NCBI GenBank assembly: GCA_019914995.1
Contig: CM034138.1
Span: 4,154,001 to 4,218,000 of the forward strand
DNA: 64,000 nt
Direction of reading: 5' to 3'
From: Acanthochlamys bracteata
Lineage: Eukaryota > Streptophyta > Magnoliopsida > Pandanales > Velloziaceae
This document shows, one piece after another, positions 47,952-58,796 of this stretch (position 1 is the stretch's first letter; every line of letters starts with the position of its first letter). Both the position numbers and the translations under genes were made by a program. The notes beneath the pieces were generated by a model. The model saw only the letters and a list, made by a program, of their open reading frames with translations. It searched no databases and was not told the origin of the DNA.

Positions 47952-48540
47952 ACTTCATCATTTATAACCGTTGTATTTAAAACTAGGTGTATTTAATTAG
48001 GTGCTCCATTTCGTTTATCATCTAGGTTAATATAGCAAGTCATAGTTCAATATAAATAAGGTATAGATCAATATATAACGTGTTCAAATGCATGTAAATG
48101 AGTAAAATGAGTTTTATGAAAGTAAAAAATAAAAGTAGAGTTTCTTGAAAATAGGGTTAAAAGTGAAGTCTAATTTTTATGTTCAATTATTTTTTTAAAA
48201 TGTTGAAAGTAAAGTTTAATTTTTATTTTTTGAAGTAGGTTGAAAGTGAAGTATAATAACGTTGAGGTATACTTTAATTTTATTTATATTTGAAATATAT
48301 GAATTGTTCGAAAATTTAGTTTTGGTCAAAAAAATTAGGGTTTTGGATATTTGAAGTCCACCCATAGAGAAAGTCATGATGTAATTTAAAACAGTATGAT
48401 GAAATATTGGGTGGGATATAGAATGTGCCACAAATTGTTATTTGTATTTCTAGAGCCTGCACAACCATTTGTCTTCAGCCAATAAGAAAAGGAATGAGAA
48501 TGTTTTACCAGCAATGGTTGGAAAGAACGTAGGGCACATT
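47952..48540. other. Distal upstream region of LHCB1
   Basis: AT-rich; no gene. 48120-48290 contains a tandem-like repetition of a GTTGAAAGTGAAGT(C/A)TAAT word at spacings of roughly 40-60 bp. Confidence 0.4.
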
Positions 48541-48878
48541 AATCCAACTCGGATATGGATTGCCACATGGAACATCTTGGTTGGACAATCTCACTCATCA
48601 GAAGCAGCTTTTGAGATTTTAGGTGGACCTGAAATATCTGACTCAATTTTGACAAAATTGATCTCAACCACAATGTGACCAAAATCTTGTTAGTCCAAAT
48701 CATCACGACGCAATTCAATCACCCAACCAAAAACCAGAAACTGATATCTTCAAGATAGAACTATCTCCACCTCCTTCGTTATTTAAACTCCCCTTGCTCC
48801 TACCAACTCCACCACAGCAACACTAAACTAGAAACCCTAACTAGTTCAGTAATAAACGCAAGCTTGATATCAACAAAA
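48541..48878 (+). promoter_or_regulatory. LHCB1 promoter and 5' UTR
   Basis: A TATA-like TTATTTAAAC lies at 48779-48788, about 90 bp before the ATG. Upstream are ATTGCCACATGGAACATC (an E/G-box-like CACATG), GACAATCT and AAAATCT words close to the evening/CCA1-type AATCT motif reported in LHCB promoters, and GATAG pairs near 48755. These match the expected light and clock regulation but are assigned by word match only. The leader AATAAACGCAAGCTTG... ends in CAACAAAAATGG, a good plant start context. Confidence 0.5.
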
Positions 48879-49685
48879 ATGGCTGCTTCTACCATGGCTC
48901 TCTCTTCTCCTTCCCTCGCTGGCAAGGCAGTCAAGTTCTCTCCCTCCTCATCAGAGATTCTCGGTGAAGGCCGTGTGACAATGCGCAAGACCGTCGGGAA
49001 GCCCAAGCCTGTTGCAGCTTCCGGCAGCCCATGGTACGGTCCAGACCGTGTTAAGTACTTGGGCCCATTCTCTGGTGAGGCCCCAAGCTATCTCACCGGT
49101 GAGTTCCCCGGTGACTACGGGTGGGACACTGCTGGGCTCTCTGCTGATCCGGAGACTTTCGCCAAGAACCGTGAGCTCGAGGTGATTCACTGCAGGTGGG
49201 CAATGCTCGGCGCTCTTGGTTGCGTGTTCCCGGAGCTGTTGGCACGCAACGGAGTCAAATTCGGTGAAGCTGTTTGGTTCAAGGCTGGAGCACAGATCTT
49301 CAGCGAGGGCGGGCTCGACTACTTGGGCAACCCAAGCTTGATTCACGCACAGAGTATTCTCGCCATCTGGGCATGCCAAGTCATCCTCATGGGAGCTGTC
49401 GAAGGTTACCGTGTTGCCGGTGGTCCCCTCGGTGAGGTCACGGATCCGTTGTATCCAGGAGGAAGCTTCGACCCATTGGGTCTGGCTGATGACCCGGAAG
49501 CTTTCGCTGAGCTGAAGGTTAAGGAGATCAAGAACGGGCGTCTTGCCATGTTCTCCATGTTCGGATTCTTTGTGCAAGCGATTGTTACCGGAAAGGGTCC
49601 TATTGAGAACCTTGCCGACCATCTCGCTGACCCAGTTAACAACAATGCATGGGCTTTTGCTACCAACTTCGTCCCTGGAAAATGA
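48879..49685 (+). CDS. LHCB1: Chlorophyll a/b-binding protein of LHCII, type I (LHCB1)
   Basis: Major trimeric antenna protein of photosystem II, imported to the thylakoid, binding chlorophylls a and b, lutein and neoxanthin. Single exon, 268 residues, the family's usual length; absence of introns is typical for LHCB1. Residues 1 to about 35 are the plastid transit peptide ([20 protein letters not shown]). The mature N-terminus RKTVGKPKP marks type I and carries the phosphorylatable Thr. WYGPDR (52-57) is the WYxxxR trimerisation motif. Helix B has E101/H104/R106 in [10 protein letters not shown], helix C spans about 158-176 ([20 protein letters not shown]), and helix A includes [10 protein letters not shown] with the Glu-Arg ion pair and GFFVQAIV. 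It ends [13 protein letters not shown]. All chlorophyll-ligand motifs are intact. Higher GC than the flanks is usual for this family. A TTG five codons upstream is in frame but ATG 48879 is the start. Confidence 0.97.
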   Translation: MAASTMALSSPSLAGKAVKFSPSSSEILGEGRVTMRKTVGKPKPVAASGSPWYGPDRVKYLGPFSGEAPSYLTGEFPGDYGWDTAGLSADPETFAKNRELEVIHCRWAMLGALGCVFPELLARNGVKFGEAVWFKAGAQIFSEGGLDYLGNPSLIHAQSILAIWACQVILMGAVEGYRVAGGPLGEVTDPLYPGGSFDPLGLADDPEAFAELKVKEIKNGRLAMFSMFGFFVQAIVTGKGPIENLADHLADPVNNNAWAFATNFVPGK

Positions 49686-50500
49686 AAAGCTCTATGAAGG
49701 ATCAAAACTCATGCCTTCATTCAACCGTTCTAATTCATTGACGTTCATGGAGATTTCAGTTATATAAGTTCCGTTGGGCTTTAGTTGTTCTTCTCCATGA
49801 TGATCTTCTTTCACATGATGTCAATGCTGTTTTATGTATGATGAGATTTCAGTATGTTGTATGTTTCGATTATACTGTAAAACATATCTCAATCAAACAA
49901 GAAGAACATTTTCAACTTTAATTAGTCAATTAATGTAATGCTTCCCTTGAATGCATAATGCTAAACATTAGCTCTACTAGTTGTAATCCTTAAGATGAAA
50001 TGTTGGCCCTGTCTGGAGGCTGGACTCGTTTCTGTATGTCTTGTCTTAGTGCCCGTGCCAATCTTAAGCTTAACCAGTCTAGTACAGACTGCGGGCCAAC
50101 ACCAACCACAATAAACCAAAGATACATGGGACGCAATCATGCACGTTCTTCAACTGAATTTCCTATCAACAATTAACTACAACTTTAACTTGCTTTAGCA
50201 ATGATAGCTAGCAACATGATCATTGTAAGTCTTCAGCTAGAAACTACAGTGCCAAAATACAAAGGGATATGCCACGTATTCATGTGTTTAAATTCTCTCG
50301 TAAAACCGGTTCAAGAGTTCCATTTTCAAACAAGTTTGATTACATTGCTACGAATAAAAGAACTGATTAAGCTTACTGAAGCTTTGACAATGCAAAACAT
50401 CCATGACATGTTGTTTACAGTTTTACCACAAGGAACCGGAAATAAAGCGTAGTCTGGAAATTTGTTTTCTATAATCTCATCTCAGGGAACAATAACGAAG
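49686..50500 (+). other. 3' UTR and downstream flank of LHCB1
   Basis: The 3' UTR begins after the TGA at 49683-49685. The flank ATGATGAGATTTCAGTATG near 49840 and TAATTAGTCAATTAATGTAATG near 49920 could hold the polyadenylation region. No second gene. Confidence 0.45.
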
Positions 50501-50639
50501 AATTACTAGGCCCCTCCTGTACAATATACTCCTAATTGTAAGTGCAATCAGAAAAATATACTTTGCCATAGGCACCTTTCATTTCAATTCCCAAAACTGT
50601 CCTCTCAATGGGTCTGAGAATTCAACTACTGCACTCCAA

Positions 50640-50835
50640 AACCTGCATATATGAGTAAGCCTTTATTAGCTTGTGCAAAATATTGGGAGCTGCGCTAACA
50701 AGATTATCCATGCTTGCTCTAGCCGCGGCCTTCTCATATAGCTCTTCATACTGTGAATTTGAGGAATCCCAGTCAAAATCTGTTTTCTTAGTTTTCTGAA
50801 CTAGTTCATTCCAAAAATGGGGCCTTGTAGTCTAG
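50640..50835 (-). pseudogene. Exon-like fragment of an unrecognised host gene
   Basis: The minus strand has a coherent frame of about 60 codons: HFWNELVQKTKKTDFDWDSS, QYEELYEKAAARASMDNL, VSAAPNILHKLIKAYS. It has the codon regularity of a real exon and no start codon at its head. It ends at a stop soon after and lies just left of the second Harbinger relic, so it may be the last exon of a gene cut off by transposons, or a captured piece. I do not recognise the family. Confidence 0.4.
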
Positions 50836-51499
50836 TATTTGAATGCACGTTACGTAGCTGTGTTTAGAGAGAAGTTTGGAAGTCCTTATGGAATATAATT
50901 TTTCTGAAATAAAAATTTTGATAAAGAAAAAGTACTTTTATAGAAAGGTGTCCTAAAGTGCTTTTGAAGAAAATGATTTTCAATTGAGAGAGATATGTAA
51001 ATAACTGAATTATCTGTTGATATATATATTATAATTGATATATATGTATTATTATGTTCTTCTTTAATAAAATATTTATTTAAAAAATATTATAATAAAA
51101 CTAATGACTTTGTATTTATTTTTTTAAAAAATAGAAATACTCAAATTTAATGTATTTTATATAAATACTTGTTTAAGATAAAATTTATGTAATAGAAGAC
51201 TTTTTATTATATTCTTTTTTAGTATATTTTATTTTTGTAAGCACTCATAATTTTAAAGTTAGTTTAATAATAATTCGTATTGAACTGAATTATTATTTTG
51301 AATAATTTTTTCTCGTTAAATATTTACAAGATGTTGAACAACTAGTCACATATTGGTTAAATTAATCATATTATTGATATTCTCATATCAATATCATCGC
51401 GATAAATGTCAGCGCACCACCGAACATTCTACATGATGCTTCTGCGATTGGTGGAATATAATTTTCACGCTTTGCTATTGAGAACGCATCATCATAAAC

Positions 51500-52700
51500 A
51501 CCTTATTTTTCAATGAAATTATGAACCGTCATCATAGTAATGACAATATCTCGCTTAGTATCAATTAGATATGGCGGCATCTTTTTTGAAAGTTTAAAAC
51601 GAGCTTTACACACGTCAAAGGTATATTCATTAATACTTCTGCAGGAAAAATATAGTCGATTGAAAATTTCTTTCGGCCTCTTAGGTTTCGCAGCTGAACT
51701 GTATATGCACGTCGGCAGTCGTTCAGATGATAGCATATGCCTTCACTTGTATAGGGAGTCATATAACATGGTCTATGTCTATAACCTACATTTATCAGGT
51801 AATATTTGTTGCCTGAAGGTCGAGAAAATTTATGTGTTAGGTTATGTAATGTTTCGTTGAATATTTTTGCGTCGTGAACGCTTCCTTTCCATCCAGCCAA
51901 TATAAATATGAAACACATATTAAAATTACAGACAATAAGAACATTTTGAGTAGCATATTTTTTACGATAAATATAAGGTATCTGCTTTGCAACCAGTAGT
52001 ATAGTCTTTATATGAGTTTTTTCGATTGGTCCAATGTATCCTGCATAAAATATTCAATGTTAAAATTAACAAAAATAATTTACTTACATCATAAGAAGTA
52101 TTCGCTGACATTATGAGAAATTATTAAAATTAATCATTTACTTGAAACTAAGAAAGATATTTTATTGTGTGCTCTCTGATTTATGGTAGATTGTCCCTTG
52201 ATTGTTTTGATAATATGCCCTAATTAAATCTTCTTCTAATCGCATTATAGTGTCCAACGTCTTACGAATTTGCCTAAAAATTGTTTCTCCCAAATGATTA
52301 AATATCTCTTAAACTAATCTATTTGCAGAGTCCTTAGCACAAATCAAAAGAAATATTGCAATAATCTCGTTGACCTCTGTTGATCTAGTTAGCATTAAAC
52401 CGTAGTCACGTGTCAATCACTGACAGAATGATCAAAAAATACCTTTTCTCATATGAAAGTTTTAGTAATAGTGAGTTTTATTTTCCTCTAATATTTCTAA
52501 AATACATCGATGACCTATATGTATGAATGTATGACATGAATTTTTTCATCCTATTGTTAACATATATAGCCGCTGCATGACAACCTATCAGTTTCAAAAG
52601 ATGTGTCCATCTATCTTCGCTTTTGTTATTCGTATCATTTTCTAAAGATGAATATGAAGGCATTAAAACAACCACTAGATCACCCGACAAAGGCATACAA
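51500..52700 (-). pseudogene. Decayed Harbinger DDE transposase (second copy)
   Basis: Minus-strand pieces match DDE_Tnp_4: GYIGPIEKTHIK (52040, where an Asp is usual in the first motif), KKYATQNVLIVCNFNMCFIF, GWKGSVHDAKIFNETLHNLT (51890), SGNKYYLINVGYRHRPCYM, then YTFDVCKARFKLSKKMPPYL and IDTKRDIVITMMTVHNFIEK near 51600-51510. The frame changes between pieces, and the catalytic triad is altered at the first and probably the third position. 52700-52140 holds the weakly conserved N-terminal part. Non-functional. Confidence 0.78.
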
Positions 52701-53614
52701 GCATTTATTAGATCATCCGTAAAATCTATTTACCTACAAATACAAATCATATTAACAGAATTAAAAAATAATCACAAAACAACAATAAAATTACAACAAG
52801 CACTTCGTAAATTAAATAAATAATCTTTTTGAAGAAAATTTTAACAACTACATTTTAATAAGGTGAGAAAAAAAGAACAATATACAATAACAACTAAACA
52901 TACATAACGATACAAAGACCTCGTTAATATACTCAATATGACAACATAATAATAACAGTGCATTAGCGCTTTCTCGCCAAATACTCATCATAACCAAACT
53001 CTAACCATGCCAAAAGCATGCGTCATTTGGCTGCTCTAAAAAGACAGTCCGATGATCAGGGTTTATTAAAAGAGTTATAACATAGCTCAAGAGTCCTTCA
53101 CGCAGTTGGATTCCAATCATATGTTTAAGTATACATATGCATTCACATGATTGGATGGAGGTCCTCCTTCTGCTGACGTAGGTGCTACTTGTCCGGTTGA
53201 ACTTATGATATCCACATGCGAATCCAAACTTTCCTATAAAGATCTCCTTCTCTTTGCTGGGTTGCTTGTAATAGGCCTCAAGCTCGAAGGAAACAAGTTT
53301 AGATTAATAGCAATGAGCAGTGACAGTACATCAACAAGAACATCATCACTATTACTACTGTCTTCTTCATTAGGAGTACCTTCACCTGCGACATCTTTCC
53401 AAACTTATGCTGCTGACATTCCTCTATGATCCGTGGCAATAATGTCCTGAGATACACCTCCATATCGATCACGGATTAAGAAAAAATTCTTATCCTTAAA
53501 CCTCTTGAACTTGTATTCAGCTTATTCAAATAACTAAACATCAGCAAAATAATAAAATTGGAAAAAAGTAAAAGGCACCGTTTATAGATAACAAAGAGAC
53601 TAATGTACCTTAAT

Positions 53615-53850
53615 TTATGCAAGCCATCATTCATCATGAGTAAGAATCGTGGTGTTTGCAGTATCCCATCTCAAACTTGACTCACCGAAGACTAATTTCT
53701 TATAAAGGATCCACTCAGCTTTCATATTATCCCAATTATTTTTCATATGTCGACGGTCATATGTCAATCGAAAGTATTCATTGAATGCATAACGAATATT
53801 ATCCCAACCCTCAGTGTAGAAATGTGTTGTGGGTTTATTACCCTTCCTAT
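53615..53850 (-). pseudogene. Decayed Harbinger Myb/SANT-like gene (second copy)
   Basis: The minus strand reads FYTEGWDNIRYAFNEYF, LTYDRRHMKNNWDNMKAEW, ILYKKLVFGESSLRWDTANT, ending THDE then a stop before WL. This is the trihelix-like Myb/SANT domain with its three tryptophan-containing helices (GW, NNWDNMK, EWILYKKL). Only the domain is seen, without flanking protein. Confidence 0.72.
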
Positions 53851-53859
53851 CTCTTCTTC

Positions 53860-54804
53860 ACAAAGTTTAACAAACTTTCTACAATATCTCTCTGATCAAT
53901 GTTAGGCGCTTCTTTAGTGTAGGCATCTATAACGTATATCCATTCAAAAGTCTTATCTCTCAAATATCATAACTAAGCTACCACGACAACAAATAGAATA
54001 ATTCTAACACCCAACTATATACTTATATTTAACTATTTACACATGAAGCAAGCAAATTCTATGACCATAGTTGTGTTGAGGTACTTATCTTTATATTCGC
54101 CAGTTTGAAGAAGGTCCAATGTCCGTGAGAAATTTATTAAAAACTTACTTAAAAAATACATCTAAGAACAATATTCCTTCATTCATAATTTCAAGTAAAA
54201 TTTTTTTAGACTCAGAGAACAATTTCGTTCAATCAAACAATTGCAAAAATATCATCAAATTTTTTTAGGAAATAAAATTAACTTTTATCTAAAAATATTA
54301 AGAAAAAATCGAAAAAAAACTATGTCAAATAGAACAACTAAATATCAAATGTTTACCAAAAAATTGGCAAAGATAAAAGAGTAATAAAATTAAATTGTGG
54401 ACATCTGAATGCATTCAACAAATCAAAGGAACAAAATTTTCGCGAATGCCAGAATCTCAACCTGTAATCGACCACGACAACGTACAACACTGAAAAGTTG
54501 AAATGCACCTCATAGAAACCACTAAAAACAATTCCAAATAAGCCTTAAATCTTAATAAAGCTCTCACGATTTCATGACAATCAAATCTTATCTAACTAAC
54601 TATAATGAGTCTTTTCTTTAAAAATAGTTTTAAGATATACTTTGAAGAAAACATTCACTAAAAGAATTTCACTAAGCTTTTACAAGAAAAAGTTAGATTT
54701 AAAATTAGAAGAAATCTAATATATTAACTCTTCTAACACACTCATGCAGAGATCTCTCTCTCTCCACACTCTTCTTGTTCATCTTTCTTCTTCTTCTATG
54801 AGCT
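53860..54804. other. Intergenic stretch, no gene seen
   Basis: AT-rich. 54720-54804 contains a CT-rich tract (GATCTCTCTCTCTCCACACT) that looks like a plant 5' leader, interrupted by the hAT insertion at 54813. Confidence 0.35.
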
Positions 54805-55354
54805 CTCCTTTCCATAGTTGTAAAACTCGACCCGGCAATCGACCCGGATTTGTGTACAGGTCGCCGGTCACGGGTCAACCCGCCGGGTCGCAGTTCAGCA
54901 GTAGTGTTCAACAGTTCAAAGCATCAGCCAATGCAATAATTTGTATAACACATACCAGCAGTCTAAAAGATAGTGTTACAAACTCATATTTTGTATAACA
55001 GAGCCAATACAACACCAAATTGGCTCCATTCTAAGTTTGCATAATAGAATATTGGCAGTCAATACAAAGAGCAGTGACACAACACAACACAACACAAAAT
55101 TGGCCCTCTTTCAATTCAAAACATCAGCCAACCAGTCTGGCTACAAGACTGCAAGTATTATATATACATCAGTCGTCATGCTGCCCAGCATTCCTCCACA
55201 AATACTTGCTCACTTGCAGAAAATTAGGTACTCTTTCTTTCTTTTTTTTTTCCACTGTATGAGTATGACTGAGATTATTCACCTGCATGTTAGTGCAAGT
55301 ACCTAGGTCATTCATACATACTACTACAATTGATGCAGTGCAAAACTCTTAGTC

Positions 55355-55590
55355 CTAGCAGGTAGTGCAAGCAAGTAGGCATGCAGATAGGGAGGCAAGC
55401 AGGCTGGCAGGCAAGGAGGCAAGCAAGAAGGTTGGCAGGCAAGCAAGCAGACAGACAGGCAAGCAAAAAACAAGGCAAGGAAAGCAAGCAGGCATATAGA
55501 TAGGCAAGCAAGAAAGAAGGCAATGAAAGCAAGCAAGCAGTCAGGGAGGCAGGCAAGCAAGCAAGAAAGTAAGCAGTCAGTGCAGGCAGA
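55355..55590. repeat. Low-complexity GGCAAGCA repeat tract
   Basis: About 235 bp of imperfect (GGCAAGCA)n/(AAGCAGGC)n minisatellite-like sequence inside hAT copy 3. The overlapping leucine/cysteine/alanine-rich frames on the minus strand (LACLLACQPACL) are translations of this repeat, not a gene. Confidence 0.9.
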
Positions 55591-56200
55591 CTCCAAGAGC
55601 ACAGACAAAATACAAATTTCATAGAATACCACTGACCATAAGCACTTTTGCTGCTATTGTCAAAATTCTTCCAATACCCTTGAGCATTTCTTGTACTTAT
55701 ATGTCATATAATCACCTATTAGTTAAATGAAATTATTTTTTAAATTCCTACAGTAACGAACAGGTTCACTTCTCAATCTCAAGAACAAAGCAAACTCCAA
55801 AGTCCAAACAAGTAACAACCATCTAAAGCAAGCTTCTCAATCTCAGTTGATGCAAGTAGGCAGTAAGGATTATGCAAACAAAAGGAAAAGCAAAACAGAA
55901 ACTTCTAAATTCCAACTTCCAACAGAACTGTTTGTACTTTGTAATTTGTATTTGCTAATTCTTTATTATCTTGGAGATATGATTAAGCAAACAAAAACAG
56001 AAACAAAAGTTCTATTTTGATGATATAATGCAACCAACACAACATACAAAGTTCTGTATTAAGTTTGTTATTTTTGTATTGCCTGTTTACCGTTGTTCCC
56101 TTTTCGCTGATAGCTAAAGACAAGGAATGAACAGCAATGTCAATCTAGCTTAGTAACATTTGCTTAGTACAAACATTGAATTAAAAGTAGAGATCTTATA

Positions 56201-56600
56201 GGGGAAGCAGAGGAGGCATGCATGGTGGTTGAGGCGGTGGTTTTAGGAGAGGTTTGAGAGAGATTACTTGTTGGATTGCTTGAGACTTGCTCCAAGATGG
56301 CAGCAGCATTCTTGAACAGAAAGGTTCGGTTGATATCAAGTTACATGAATAAAACTAGAGAGATCAGAAGCTGTGAGCCTGTGAAGAGTTGATCGATCTC
56401 CCATCAGAAGAAGAAATTAATTAAAACCTTCGCTTTTGAGATAATGGCGGCAATCTTCACGGGTGAGTTGAGCAATATCTTCATCAGTGAGTTTGCTCAG
56501 TGGCTTTTCTAACACGGCTGCTGTGAGCCAGAGAATGATTCGCCGGATAAGGAAGACTCTAGCCTGAGAAGAAATTTAGCCGTCGGGGGAGCTCGTCGGG
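56201..56600 (-). pseudogene. Captured PEAPOD (TIFY4) fragment, exons 1 and 2
   Basis: PEAPOD proteins are plant transcriptional co-repressors limiting meristemoid divisions in leaves; their N-terminal PPD domain binds KIX adaptors. On the minus strand, 56513-56424 reads VLEKPLSKLTDEDIAQLTRE then DCRHYLKSEG at a GGTTTT donor. After about 110 bp of intron-like DNA, 56309-56200 reads MLLPSWSKSQAIQQVISLK followed by PLLKPPPQPP and a stop. Both blocks match the PPD domain (family pattern LxKPLxxLTxxDIxQLTREDCRxxLKxKGMRRPSWxKSQAIQQV). The exon phases do not join cleanly, and the TIFY and Jas parts are absent, so it is a pseudogene fragment. Upstream, SGESFSGSQQP could be the original N-terminus in another frame. 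It lies wholly inside the hAT element. Confidence 0.8.
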
Positions 56601-57053
56601 GAACGCGGACGAGCTTGTCGGAGAACCGGAGGGAAGTAGAAGGAAATCGAATTAGGAAGTTAGGTTTTAGGATTCGAGCCGGTAGATATTATTTTTTTTA
56701 ATTTTTTTTTTTAAAAACCCGGCTTGACTCGGATGGACTGGTTATCCGAATTAAAGCGGGTCACATGGGTTGTAACGAGTTAAAATGGATCGATAGCATA
56801 AACGGTCTATTTATAGATTCGGACTAGTTTGCCGTCCGGATCGACGGTTTCCGGCTCGATCCGGACAGTTCGGTTCAGGTCCGCCAACTATGCTCCTTTT
56901 TTTCTATGTTAACTCTTGGATTTCTTTAGTTAGTTTCTAATAAAGACCAAAGTTAAGCTATCTAACACTTTCGTTATTTCTTTCTTTCTAGGAGAGAGTG
57001 AGAAAGAGTGAAGACTCGTTAAATCTTGGTATAGCAAGCTTTAGTAAAACAAA

Positions 57054-57190
57054 ATGGACTTTGATGACCACGAGGAAGCTGAAGATTAAGAGATCATTCT
57101 CCCTCCCATAACTGTCGGGTCTACCGGAGTAATCGGAGAGAGAAAACTTATTTCAGTTGGTAAAGTATCAACCATCAAACGTAACAGAGA
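57054..57190 (+). pseudogene. Possible N-terminal relic of a ZF-HD homeodomain gene
   Basis: A purine-rich leader (GGAGAGAGTGAGAAAGAGTG) precedes ATG 57054, which reads MDFDDHEEAED then a stop. The same frame continues EIILPPITVGSTGVIGERK. MDFDDHEE is the characteristic start of plant ZF-HD (ZHD) proteins, but the zinc finger and homeodomain are not found downstream, so this is at most a decayed or captured start. The evidence is a short match only. Confidence 0.3.
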
Positions 57191-58163
57191 CTCTAATTAT
57201 TGTCTTCTTTATTTCTAATTCAAAGCAGAAATACAATAAAAAATAAACATAACTGATTCGATCAACAATTTAGTAACAACAACTTTGTATAGATTGAAAA
57301 AAGAAACTAAAAAATACAGCAAAAATTTTGAAATCAAGAAGATCTCTCTGATTTGGAGTTATTCTTCTATGAGGCAGGCGATCTATAGAAGAGAAAGAAA
57401 GAAGTTTATTGACCTTTTCATAAAACTTTTAAAAGAAACAAGGATGCTACCAACAACTAGCAAAGTTTTCTAATACAGTTCATAGAATGACTTCTGACTC
57501 AACAAAAAAAAAATACAAAAATTTACACTTAAAATATAGTAAAACTGCTTCATTTTGCCGATATAGTATCAATCTAGTGCAGAATACAGACGCGGGTGAG
57601 AAGTACTACCAGCAAAAAATCAAGAAGGAAAAAGAAAGATTAAGAAAAAATTCGATGACCTCACCGAAATAATAACAACACAACAACAAGAACGTTCAAG
57701 AAACAAACAAAGATCAGTGAAAAATATATGTTTTTTTCAAATTTCTCAAATCCATCAGAATCCACAACTCTTATAAATTCACTCAGATCAAAAAGGAGAA
57801 GCAACAAAAAATTAAGAGAGTACAAATTACAAATTCGTACCTTAAGGAGGAGGGAACGGTGAGATCTACACGCAATTCGTCCTCCGATACCGGATGATAG
57901 GAGAAGGAGGATGGAATGTTGGTGCTCGATTTTGACAAGAGATCAGTTTTTGCAAAAGCAGACGAATCTCGTTGGGGAGAAGCTGATCCACCAATCAGAT
58001 CTAGAAAGCGTAAAGAATAAGAGTTAATTTCCTTATAAAATCGTCAAATGTAAACTATTTCAGTACTTATGGGGATAGTTTCATCATCATCAAAAGCACT
58101 ACAAAATAAGAACTATTAGTTCTATCAAAGGTTTAACCTAAAATATGCTCAGCATTCAATTTA
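57191..58163. other. Intergenic stretch, leader-like but without a supported gene
   Basis: 57830-57990 read on the minus strand resembles a plant 5' UTR ending CTCCTTAAG|GTACGAAT, a possible splice donor, but no coding exon follows. On the plus strand a 34-codon frame at 57917-58021 ends in RSRKRKE; it is too short to support. The rest is AT-rich. Confidence 0.3.
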
Positions 58164-58796
58164 TGACGATATGACAATAAATTGTGGCAAATATCTACGG
58201 ATCAAATCTACTCCTTTTTGTGCAATAAAAAAGATATCCTACATAGATATTCTACTCAAATATGATTGAATCGAAATAACCAAGCACAAACAATTCACTA
58301 TCCTAATAATAGTTGAGCACAAATTCATCTCTAGTACACTACTAAAATGATCTGTTAACTTCTAACTACAATGCTAGATGATACACATATATTCAAGACC
58401 ACAATAATAAAGAAATGTTTTAGAATGATATCAAATAGAGTTTGAGGTGTGTGAAGTTATTCTAAGAAATTTTTTCTATTCTTTTTTTTCTTTTATCTTT
58501 TTCTTGTATAACAGTAGTGAGGATTTTTTTAGGCGATGGACACTAAGCTGGACAGCAAGCAACACGGCATGCTGGTAGAATCACTAACTGTGGTCGAGCA
58601 AAGAAGGAGAAAGCTTCTCTTCCTCTCTCTCTTTCTCTCCTCACTCTTTTCCATTCTCTTCTTTGGCTGTGGTGGCTCGATGTTCACCTTCAAACCTTCT
58701 CCTGATCCTCTTCTTCTTTTCATATTTCATTTCTTTAGTTTTGAAAATTACATGTTAGGGCCAACAGTATGAAAAATAAGAAATTTGGGTTCTTCA
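58164..58796 (-). repeat. 3' LTR of the 58-62 kb Copia fossil
   Basis: Starts TGACGATATGACAATAAATT and ends GGGTTCTTCA. It shares with the right LTR GTGGCAAATA, CATCTCTAGTACACTACTAA, AACAGTAGTGAGGATTTT and the TTGGCTGTGGTGGCTC region. The 64-78 residue frames over 58529-58772 are LTR sequence, not genes. Confidence 0.8.

Larger units (their letters stand above)
51490..53850 (-). mobile_element. Second PIF/Harbinger relic
   Basis: Minus-strand Harbinger remains with a Myb/SANT-like gene (about 53850-53615) upstream of a DDE transposase (about 52700-51500), i.e. the gene order is reversed compared with the element at 4596-9909, so the two belong to different lineages. Termini were not found; AT-rich DNA surrounds it (50860-51490 and 53860-54800). 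It is much decayed. Confidence 0.7.
54813..56892 (+). mobile_element. hAT-family element copy 3 (2.08 kb) carrying a PEAPOD gene fragment
   Basis: The left terminus CATAGTTGTAAAACTCGACC and right terminus GTCCGCCAACTATG match the family seen at 469-1242 and 1735-2329. Flanks CTCCTTTC (54805-54812) and CTCCTTTT (56893-56900) form a 7-of-8 target duplication. GC-rich subterminal zones occupy 54820-54900 and 56690-56880. No transposase is encoded. The interior contains a GGCAAGCA low-complexity tract and, near the right end, an exon-intron-exon piece of a PEAPOD (TIFY4) gene on the minus strand. This makes it a gene-capturing non-autonomous element. Confidence 0.82.

Noticed and set aside
48951-49622. 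Long open frame (223 codons) antisense to LHCB1
   Set aside because: It is the complement of a GC-biased conserved coding exon; the plus-strand LHCB1 explains the region completely and the antisense product has no motif.
55308-55632. Two overlapping frames of about 100 codons rich in Leu, Cys and Ala
   Set aside because: They translate the GGCAAGCA low-complexity tract in different frames and have no protein-like composition.
58529-58772. Opposed frames of 64 and 78 codons
   Set aside because: They fall inside the left LTR of a Copia fossil and correspond to repeat sequence also present in the right LTR.
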